From Tomocerus qinae (Eukaryota > Arthropoda > Collembola > Entomobryomorpha > Tomoceridae), in the NCBI GenBank assembly GCA_020055645.1, contig CM034546.1, positions 10,416,001 to 10,480,000 of the forward strand: a stretch of 64,000 nt of DNA. The letters run 5' to 3'. The notes under the pieces were generated by a model. The model did not search any database and was not told where the DNA came from. It worked only from the letters and a program-made list of their open reading frames with translations. Each line of letters begins with the position of its first letter. Positions within the stretch are counted from its first letter, which is position 1. Both the position numbers and the translations under genes were made by a program. This document shows, one piece after another, positions 1-9,948 of the stretch.

Positions 1-1604
1 ACTTTTGTCTTCTTGTATGTTCGAAGGCGAAATTTTAATGACAATTCCTCCTTCGGAGGCTACATACCTTTTACTTTATTACTAATGTGAACATTTATCA
101 ACAAAATTCTGTTCACTCAATTAAAGTAACATTGTCTACTTTCCATGTGGACATTCTGCATTTCGAATGATAATTTCACATGTGAAAAGACTCCTGAAAA
201 ATTTCTACATCTTCAGAATAGATACAAAAATAAGCTTCATTTCAAGAAAAACACCCAATGCGCGAAATTTCGAAAAAATTTTCATTGTGGAACTTGGAAC
301 AATGTTTAGATACGAAACAACGTTAATCAGAGTAAGCTACAAATCTTACGCTTTTGTCCAGCACTGACGATCGGAGTTCTTAGTTCAAAAAATTAATAAC
401 TCGGAGAGTTTCGTGAATGAATACTTCTCCTAAACCGGAGGGAACTCTTGTTGTCTAACTGTTTAACTCGTTGTACTAAAACGGGAATTCCAAAACGTGC
501 TGTCATCATATTCTTTGTTGGAACTCCTCTTCTGAGAATCATTTCTTCTTGTTTTGCTACGGAAAAAAAACAAACAAAGAAATACACAATTGTCACAGAA
601 GCAGTTTTGCAACCCAAAATTTTTTATTAGAAACATTAAAATTCTCCACTTTTTTTAAAATTAAAAGGTGATAATTGAATTAACAAGAATAAAATCCTTA
701 TTTATACAACATTACATACTATAATATGCTTTGCTGGAAATTGTTTGAACTAACATTATTTTAACTATCCTATAAGTAAATCTGAAGGAAAAAATTTAAA
801 GTGGGACATTGGAGTGTATGCAAAATCTAACACGTATCTGATTCAAGTTAAAACCAAATAATTAAAGGTTTAATATTTTATGAAGCCTTGCACGTATTAA
901 ATGTTTGCAAATGGAAATACAATCAGGGCCTATCTATGGGTATTAGAACTATGTTTATTGAGGAGTTGTACAAACTAACAAAGGATTAATAGAACTTGTT
1001 AACCCATCCGTTACGGAATTATTTTTTTTGAGGCTCGGATTTGATATTTCAGTATCACACTACTTTGGGGTAGAGAAACACTTTTTACATTGATCATATG
1101 ATTGAAATCTGCAAAGCCCCCGAGATAATGCCCGTTACCATATGGCAACGCTAGGAACATGTGGGGTCAAAAATAAATGTTACGCAAAATGTGGAATAAA
1201 TGTAATTCATGGCGAATGTGGTCAGAAATCGACTAAAATGTGATATTTATGAAAATCAGCAAGTATGCATCCAGTAGGGGGCAGGGTGGTCGCAGCGCCC
1301 TACCCCTAATTCTAAGAAAAAGATAAGATTTTCCCCAGGAAAAAGCCAAAAATAGCAAAAATTTTTCGTGCATTGTTTGCACATTTTACATTATTTTTGT
1401 TTGCGCCCCCCTTTAAATTTCTGGATACGTGTCTGGAAAGCAGAAAAGCATTTTTCGCGCAAACCGACGTCCCACTTCTTGCACAAGTCAGGATTTTTGT
1501 CCACATCGTCATATTTTATTGTCGACCGTCTGTGCAGCGTAAAACTCATCTGAACATTTGTAAGCTAGGTAAAACCAATGACGTCAACTAATGATAGCGC
1601 ATAC

Positions 1605-1658
1605 AAACTATCCAAACTATCCAGAGTCTGCCTAGTCTCTGGATAGTTTGGATAGTTT
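1605..1658. repeat. Perfect 22-bp inverted repeat (hairpin)
   Basis: The arms at 1605-1626 and 1637-1658 are exact reverse complements built from two copies of aaactatcc-type units. A 10-base loop separates them. It lies inside the TTAA-flanked element, next to a larger foldback. Confidence 0.9.
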
Positions 1659-1677
1659 TACTTCAAAAGAAGGGGGA

Positions 1678-2048
1678 CTGGATTTAGGCAGCGTGATCTC
1701 GTTCCCCCAATTGTCCCCGTTGCGTCTGTTATCAATGTTGCACCCGTGGCCCCAAGTTTGGCCACTTAACCTATTACCTTAGTTTATCTCCCTCGTTGCC
1801 TCAAGTGTTTCTAATGTGCATTCCAATCTATTGAACTTGTTGCCCCATCTGCCCCCAATATAGTGCACATACACTACTATTTACTACGCTTGGGGCGACG
1901 GCGGCAACGAAGATTAGATAGGCACATTAGGTTAATATAAAAGCACTTGGAATAACGGGGATAAAATTAATGTAATATGTTAAGTGGTCAAACTTAGAGC
2001 AACGGGGGAGGGGGCAATTGGGGCAACGTGATCGATGCCTAAATCCAA
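1678..2048. repeat. Long imperfect palindrome / foldback inside the TTAA element
   Basis: The sequence from ctggatttaggca at 1678 onward matches the reverse complement of the stretch ending tgcctaaatccaa near 2048. The arms are about 180 bp each with scattered mismatches, meeting near 1863. It is probably a nested foldback MITE or an internal inverted duplication. Confidence 0.7.
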
Positions 2049-3582
2049 CCTTGGTTCGGAGGGGGTGTAGATGGGTGGGGATTTGTTCAATGGGTCGATA
2101 TCTATCCAAATCCAGTGGAATCTCATTTTGCCCCAACCTCCCCACTCACCTTCTAGGGGGTGGGGAGATTAGTAGCGTGACCTCCAGGTCATTTCGATAA
2201 ATAATCGATGAAGCATTTGGGGTCATGACTAAAAAAGTGAGATATAGAGGTGGTTTGGTACTAACTGTCACACACGGCTTGCTGCACTCATATCACCCTA
2301 GAGTATCCAAATGGTAACACTGACGCTTGCAGCGACACAGCGCTCAAAGCGTTTTGTGAATTTTGAAATTTAGTCTATTTCCGATAATTATGGATAATGA
2401 AAACTCATTCTAACCAATAACAAGGATAACATTATTTCCCATTTCGTATATATTAATTTTTGAAAAAAAAATTCTTTAATTTTGCAGATAAGATTCGGAT
2501 GCATAGATTCGAAATTTCATAAAAAATCGAAGAAAGGACAAAATTTGATACTTTTTTGTAAAATGTGGAAGGACATGCATTAGTGATGATTCATAAGTGG
2601 CGGCATGCATTTATTAAATCTTGTCTACAAAATAAAAATATTTGAATTAGATGTCCTTGACTGTTACCATATGGTTACCGTAGTAAGGAACGGGTTAATC
2701 ATGTACCCTCACAGTAGAAAAGGTGGATCTTGTACATACGTTGGAATAGTAAGTTTGCAAATTGATGAACAATTTCGCATATCATTAGTACGAATTTGTG
2801 TCACAAGCAATTATGAAGTTATTAAGTAACTTGTCATATTTGTCCCTTTTTCTTACGGGATTAAGTGATTTTTCTTTAAAGTATTCCTGACCATTGCCCA
2901 CGGCGCGTTAGTTATCAGAAAATAATGTTCCTTCAATAGTCCTAGTTTAATTTACTGGTTGTTTGTTTCGGCATTCTTCATTTCGGTTGATACTGTTGAT
3001 TCCATGTTCAGAAAGAAATGTCTTTTTATTGAAGTCTTCGGCATAGACACAAATGAATTGAGCACTAAACAGTATGATGGTTACCATGGAGATTGGGTTA
3101 CGACATTCGTTGAAAATAACTTGCAGAATAATAATGGTTTCGGGTCTATGAAAAACGTAAAACTAAATCAAAATGCTATAAAATACAGGAACTGAATTAG
3201 TTAGGCCCCTTTATTGAATTAGTGTTGTGAAATAAAAATTTATTTCTTGCATATATTACTCTATTTAAAATCAAAATTTTAACTGAATTTCTGAATCTTT
3301 AAAAATAATCTTCGCAAATCGGACACGTATGATCGTCTTGAATATCTGGATAGTTTCTGAAACTGAAAATTCCATTACACTACACCTTCAACCCTTTTCC
3401 CTGAGGAATATTCGCTCAAAGTCACAAAATACATACTTAATGCGTACTATTCTGTACATTGATGATTCATGCATACTTCAAATTTACTGAGAAGACCCAT
3501 CATTCATATATTATGTATTCTAATCTGATTTACAAGTTGCACATCTCAATTTTTCCAACATCATTTAAAATAAGTGTCGGTG

Positions 3583-3807
3583 TTAAGATAAGGAAGATAA
3601 ATTAAAGTCTTTGCTATGGTAAGGATAATATTCACTTATCTCGTATTCTTGCACTATTGTACTTTCGTTGGCACTTTGTCTCGCACGCTCTTCATCCACT
3701 GTAAAATATATAGTGGTCAAAGCCAAACCTACAACAACTATAATCAGTACGACTAATGACGTAATTAATACGCAATATTTTGGTGTGGAAGGATCAGAAC
3801 TCTCCAT
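3583..3807 (-). CDS. Small single-pass membrane protein or first exon (unit A copy)
   Basis: This 74-residue ORF starts in a good context (aaaATGGAG). It has a short polar N-terminus (about residues 1-10), one strongly hydrophobic helix (about 11-34, rich in V, L and I) and an acidic, serine- and tyrosine-rich tail with a possible N-glycosylation site (NES). The protein is preserved in three duplicated units: identical here and at 55791-56015, and with two substitutions at 26753-26977. No indels fall inside the ORF, although the flanks carry many. That pattern suggests a real coding segment. It could be a stand-alone microprotein, or the first exon of a type II membrane protein with later exons not seen. 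I do not recognise the family. Confidence 0.5.
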   Translation of the reverse strand: MESSDPSTPKYCVLITSLVVLIIVVVGLALTTIYFTVDEERARQSANESTIVQEYEISEYYPYHSKDFNLSSLS

Positions 3808-6800
3808 TTTAGGACACTTTGTAATAAAAATAAAAGACTCATTGTTTGTATGTCATTAAACTTTTTCAGTTAATGGAAACAATATATGGGCTATGATGTT
3901 TATTGTGTAATTGTAAAGCGTTGAATACTACAGCAAATGTTGTTGTTGTATGGTAATATACAATTATACAACTAATTTATGCACTACATGACTATGTCTG
4001 TCTATCACAGCCATGCATGTCTATGCACATAATCTATCTGATTGCTCCAATTTATATATAGTTGGTATATAATATTAACATTAAGCCATTATATATATTT
4101 AGTAAAGCTCTTAAATGCAGTAGGAACTACTTAACAATATATTACTTGCATTACGTCAAGACAAAAGGCAATAATTTTCTTATATGCAGCCTGAAAAAGT
4201 AAACTTATATAACCATTCCCTCTTTCACTGCCTTTGATATAATCATCTTAATATATAAACAATTGTTATGCATCGAGAGTAAATATTAAATGTTCTGTAA
4301 GCCTCAATTTTTCAAAAGATGACTGACAATAACAACCTGAAGGAAAAGAATCATTCCGACGCATAATGCCATTGTTCAGTTTGTGACAATCATTTATTTT
4401 TATATATTTTTATTTTTTCACCATTATTTCAGATGTTTAATTACTGAAAACCCAGGTACCACTACCGTGTGTTTAGATTGTAAATCCATTTCGTAAGTTA
4501 TTTGCTTATCACTGATAAGAATAAGTAGGAATGATAAAAGAGATTAAAATATAATCGAAAATAATTTTACTGGTTTGCTCGAAACAATGTTTAACATGAC
4601 AACTTACCAAGTTAAGTTTCTGAATAAAGTATATAGATGACTCAAATGACATAATCGAACTTTCTCGTGTCTCGTATCTCAATACTGTGTGAGTCCTAGT
4701 TTGTGCTAGACGAAACTCATACAAACAAACCAAATTCTGTTGGCACGAAAGCTAACCATAATATATCCTATATATATATATATAATTTCTGCAAAAGCAG
4801 TTCAGTTATTACATTATTTGTATATAGTAAAAGATAAGAAAAAAAGATATACGTATTATTATATGACACTATATATATTATTTGTATTGCCAGTAAATAG
4901 ATAAATAAATATTCCTTACTATATGTACCTCACTGCCGAGAATAAATCCAATATTATTATCTAGTCTTACAATATTAACCCTTTCTCTCCTAAATAATAA
5001 ACCTTCCTTATCGTCGGGAACAAATTCTGGGTATAATACGCGTTACAACTTATTAATGCCACAATCTAATATATTATTTATAGCAAACCTAACTGTGTTT
5101 CTGCTTGTCCTTTATGTTCGTGACCAACGTCATTATATTTTCTCGATATTACATTATACCTTCCACAATGTGTATATGACAAATGAATATGTATATCTCC
5201 AATATCACAGTACAGTAGTAATTGCATGGGAAAAATATTTTCGACTGTTTTTGCGATAAAACTACTGTAAATATGATTGACATAAACATTTTTGGAATGT
5301 TATATGACAAATAGCCCTCAATACATCAGTATATCCAGTCAGACCTTCACTTCAAAACTAGTATCAAGTTAATACACCTTACTAAATGTATAAGCTATCA
5401 AATTATTCAGAAAAGTTTATCTTCTCTGTATGCGAATACTATTTATCTGTCTGTCTGTCCGTCCGTCAGTTAATCCGCCTGTGCACGATAATTTTCGAAC
5501 GGTTTGAACTATATAGGAAGCTCAGATTTTTAGGGTAGATTCTTAAGGTAAGAAGTAAACCGGAGTACGTAAATAAGCAAGATCAGTCACACTCCCTGAC
5601 CGGGGAGGGGTTTAAAAATTGCTAAAACTCGAATTAACTTTGGTTTTATTAATGCTGCAACGTCATGTAATAGCTTGTCCGACAGCTGACATGTTTTACA
5701 TACTGGACAGGTAACAATCATCCCCTGATAGGGGAAGTGGTTGACAATTTCATAATAACCAAAAATCGACGTAATTGTCATTCTTTTAATTGTACAAAGT
5801 AGTGAAATAGCTCGATTGAAAGCTCACAGATCCACTGCAAATACAAAATGAGTTAAAAACTTTCCCTGACAGGGGAAATGAGTAAAAGACTTAAAGAAAC
5901 TGAAAATCGATGTAACTTTTATAATAAAAAAATACCACAATAATGAAAAGGATGACTTCAAACTGCAGATAGCAATGATAGCAGACAACAAAATTGACAT
6001 TGCGATTGTGATCGAGACATGGGAAAAAGAGGACTCGAAACTGGACATCAATGATTTTCTACGCTATGAAAGTGAAAGAACTCACAAGATCAGAGGAAGT
6101 GTGTTAGTATAAGTGACATGTTTGCAAGTAAAGTTTTCTCAGAGATACTCACCTAAAAAGTCGTGCAATAGCTTGTTAGACAGCATAAAGGTTTTGCGGA
6201 CACTACTAAATAGTTGCATATACAGTTACCCCTTATTTCAAAAATATTAAGCTTCTCTGTTCTATATCCGTTTTGCAATGGTTTATTTTAACTTTTCTTT
6301 TGATAAAGATTTAATTTTTTACGAAACATCGCGACTTTAAAAAGAATGCCATTCTTTTTAAAGACGATAGCTTTAGTTATATTTTTTTAAATTTACATTT
6401 TGATATTTAATAGTGTCAATCTGGTAAAATTTAAAATACTCTATACTAATATTATGTTCCAGACTGTTCTATCATAGGATTACACGTAGCTATACATCCT
6501 TCCACTTTCGCTATACATGTACAGCTATGACACTGAATACCGGTCTTTCACTAATTTTTACATCTAAAAAATAGAGCATTAATTAATACTTTTGTTATTC
6601 GAAATAACAAGTGTTCAAACTCTGTGCATTGGTTGCGTATTTGCAGTCACAAAAATGAACATAAAACCAGTGAAGACTAAATTACAGCAAACTGAGCCAA
6701 TGTAGATAAGATAACCTCTCTTCGCTGCTCAAAACAAAATTTCGTTCCATTTCATATATTATATATATACGATGAACACAAACACACGAGATATTACATT

Positions 6801-7169
6801 GTGCCTCGAAGATAGGGCATCCACGCCCGGTTTTTACGCTTGGCTCAGTTCTTATAACTCAATTATTCAAAAAGTATAACAGTACAAATTCTACACATTG
6901 AATTGTCGACCTCAGGAAATGTGTTTTTGTACCTTTCTTTTCGCCATTTACCGGGCTGATGTTAATTTTTATTAAATCAACAAATGAATGTTTAGCGTGT
7001 TGGAACATGATTAAGACGAAAACTTAAAATGTTTTTTGAGCAGTTTTAAAATTTAGAGGTGAATTTAAAAGAATTTAAATGACGTCTTTCGAAAAAATGC
7101 ATTCTGAAAATATGTGAAAATTTTTATAAACGTTTCCCAGGTAAATTATTGGATTTCCAATTTTCAGCA

Positions 7170-7184
7170 TTTTCAGTTTTCAGC
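7170..7184. other. hAT excision footprint in unit A
   Basis: Unit A reads ttttcag followed by ttttcagc here. Unit B has a complete hAT-like insertion at the same point flanked by ttttcagc on both sides. Unit C (29330-29346) has a single ttttcagc. The tandem near-duplication lacking one terminal base is what imprecise hAT excision leaves. Confidence 0.8.
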
Positions 7185-8803
7185 ATATTATTATATTCTA
7201 AATAGGGTTTTGGTCTGAAATCCGATTTGGCAATTTAATCCGAGTTCGCATCCCTCACGCACTGCTAGTGTGTCCATTCTACTGCAAACTACAAGTGTAT
7301 GTCAAACTTTTCTATATACTAACATACTTACATGCCAAACATACTGCCGACCTTATGAAATAAACATATTTGGCATAGCATGTAGATTATATATTATAAC
7401 GCATAACTACATTAGCTTATAAAAACTTCCAGTGCAGAATATATTATTTACCACTTACTACTGATAAGTAGCTTTTAATGGTTTTTAATGCTTAATAGCT
7501 CAGCATCCTAAAAATCAGTGCTAAATGGTATAATTGGTAAAAAGCGTAAAAAATATTTAAATTTAACTTTCGTATATATGATTGTGGGTGTTTGACATTT
7601 GACACTAAAACATGAAGTAACTTAGCATATGGAGACTACTTTTACATATTTACGTTTGTTCGTCAGCTATTGATGGTGAAAACTAAAAATTACCCTTAAA
7701 TTATGCAAAATTAATTGTATAATTTTTAGGCGAAAACTGAATTGTTAAAGTGATTATCTTAAATATATTATAGACTGTTGGGTATTTTAATACGTCGTTC
7801 GTAAACCCAACACTTACTATTTTTACAATGGATCTTATTTAAATCATTTAACTCATTTTTAAAATAGAACTAATTAGTATTATAAATTTTATTTTTTCAT
7901 GTCTTTAATAAATTGCATTTTCTATAGATAGAATAATTATGGCCTTTTGTTAAAGGCTAAAGGAAACAACAACGCAGCTATTATAAAAATCAACTCTTTC
8001 TTAATATTCTCAAGCTGAACGACATTTTTTGTAAATTACACTTACAAATTCAATAGCACTTTAGTTCTAAATTTCCTGTGAAATATTAAATTGCTATTTT
8101 TTTCCATTCTACATATTTAAAATAAGGAATTTGCACATAAAACAAACCCTTGCATACAGGTAGATTAGATAACACAAAATTGTCCAGCCTCCTTGCAATG
8201 ACAATTTAGATTGCTTGAGGCAAATTATTCAAACAGTGCTTATTGGGATAGTTTATAGCATAACTAATGACTCGGAGAAAATGGTTGAGGAAATAGAAAA
8301 TAATTTGGTGTTTCTTACAGAAAATTTAACTAATCTGCAAAAGGTTTTAGTTCACTGTGTGCAAGATAAAATCATTACTAGAGACGACAGGGATCGAGTT
8401 GTAAGTAAAGATTTGTAAACTCTATACAGCAAACCAAAGGTTGATAATTGGAGTAAAAATTAAACCAATTTCAAGGTTACATATATAAATCTGAACTATG
8501 GCTACAGATGGCAGGTGAAACACCTTTGGATAAAAATATCCGCTTTTTTGATTCACTGATGAAGAGAGAATGGAAAAGCATAAAAATCAAAATTTTTACA
8601 ATTTTTCGGGAGACCGCAAATGGACATTGTGCTGATATACTAGAAGATATCGAAGATACAACGTGCAAGTCTGATGATTCAAATAATCAGAAAGCTTTGA
8701 AGGAGGCTAAAACTAAACCAATTTTTGACTCCAAATGGTGGCCAGAAGAAAAGCACCTTCCAAAGGCTTTTCTGGAAAGGAAGGAGAATAACAACAAATT
8801 GAT

Positions 8804-9948
8804 AGTCTGGTTGGAACGTCTGGAGTGAGAGGGTGTGTGTGCGAATCGGTCTGCTGAATGTAGAAATATTTTGCTGATAAATTGCCTTTTGGAAGATAAA
8901 AGTGTGATTGCTGAGATCGTCACATGAAGACCAACCCGAAGAACACATCAGCGTCTGGAAAAGGTCAGTATTTGATGTCAATTTCGGGTTTTTCGGGAAA
9001 ATGCCATGCCGTCCTCATGGATGAACTTTCGTTTACTTGGATAGAAGTAGGGGTGGCCTTGGTCCCCGTTGTGCGATATGCAAATGAAGAGCTCTATGTG
9101 TGATAAGGTTCAGTGAGCAGTGCAGTTAAGATTCCTTCCACACACACACACACTCTCTGTCCGTATTGTATTCACCGTAAATATACCTACAAAGCATCAA
9201 TAAGAATGTTCCAACCAGACTCCCCCTCCATTTGCATATGGATTGGGTATAAGAGGGTATGTCATAGTTTCTACGTTAATATATAATTGTATTGTATTGT
9301 ATGTACCTATAGTAGAAACATTGTTGATACTGTTGTACTTTAGCAATATTTGTGCAAACACAACATAGTAACTTAAGTAGTATTACATATTTATATGGGA
9401 AAATGTGTATGTGAACATTTGGTCCGGAGAGTTTTTGAGGTCACTCTGTATGGAAAAAATTAGTAGCTGACGTGCTGATGGGGGTACGAAAGAAAAATTA
9501 AGTAGAACATTGTGTTATTATTGCATAAAGTTTGTCTATTGTCATGTGAAACTAGTTTCTTTATATAATGTACTATGCAGTCTTAAGTGCAGATAAATCG
9601 TTTTTACTATGTTTATTATACCACTGTATGATAATTGCATTATACGGGTATGTCAGTGTATATTATAAGGTGTCAACTCTGTGTTAGATTGTAATTCTCT
9701 TACTCTAAAGGTGGGTAAGTCCTGATGAGCCGTGTACCTATAAGGAGAGGGACGATAATCCTTCGTTACGCGGGTAGTATGAGGAGATGAGTATGTATCA
9801 GAAAACTCTCTTAGGAAATTGTCAGTTAGTCAACATGTGGGTGTAACTAATATACTATGATATGTCTGTAAATGTAATTGTAACCATGTCATGTTCTATG
9901 GGCCACTTGCCCGTCGAGAATATCAATAAAACAATCAATCAATCAATC
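8804..9948 (+). mobile_element. 5'-truncated non-LTR retrotransposon inserted in gene 1
   Basis: The 14-bp sequence aacaacaaattgat occurs at 8790-8803 and again at 9949-9962. Genes 2, 3 and 4 have it or a close variant once, at uninterrupted sites (gene 4 near 63267). The insert ends with aataaaa and a short (caat)n tail, a 3' end typical of CR1/L2/RTE-type or other LINE elements. No reverse transcriptase ORF is visible, so this is a truncated 3' part. Its first 14 bases (8804-8817) recur inverted at 9208-9221, which may mark a 5' rearrangement. A (ca)n run lies at about 9142-9152. Confidence 0.85.

Larger units (their letters stand above)
1003..2694. mobile_element. TTAA-flanked non-autonomous DNA transposon (piggyBac-like), 1.69 kb
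   Basis: Unit A carries this block, while units B (near 54900) and C (near 25846) have the uninterrupted site reading cttgTTAAtcatg. The insert is bounded by TTAA at 999-1002 and 2695-2698. It begins CCCATCCGTTACGG and ends CCGTAGTAAGGAACGGG, an imperfect terminal inverted repeat that starts with CCC. TTAA duplication and a CCC terminus are typical of the piggyBac superfamily. Kolobok elements also use TTAA, so the family is inferred. I see no transposase ORF, so it is probably mobilised in trans. It contains a perfect hairpin (1605-1658) and a long imperfect palindrome (1678-2048). Confidence 0.8.
1..8803. repeat. Segmental duplication unit A (left copy)
   Basis: This stretch is nearly identical to 53912-63280 (unit B), starting at window base 1, so its true left border is outside the window. 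It contains the small membrane-protein ORF on the minus strand and the promoter, CARD exon and start of exon 2 of NLR-like gene 1. Compared with unit B it has an extra TTAA-flanked insertion at 1003-2694. It lacks the insertions found in B at 57756-59114 and 60752-61643. Unit C (25785-30705) is a more diverged relative with many indels. The 1-942 portion shows no supportable gene; short ORFs there are not preserved between copies. Confidence 0.9.

Noticed and set aside
2959..3195. 78-codon plus-strand ORF repeated at 55166-55402
   Set aside because: Identical in the recent A/B duplicates, but frame-broken in unit C (near 26140-26370), so coding is not supported.
5587..6051. Minus-strand ORFs of 64 and 75 codons, repeated in unit B
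   Set aside because: No domain features, and identity only reflects the recent duplication. The second lies in a stretch missing from unit C.
9730..9790. ctgatgag motif in the LINE insertion resembling a hammerhead ribozyme core
   Set aside because: I could not place the required GAAA strand and pairing stems around it.
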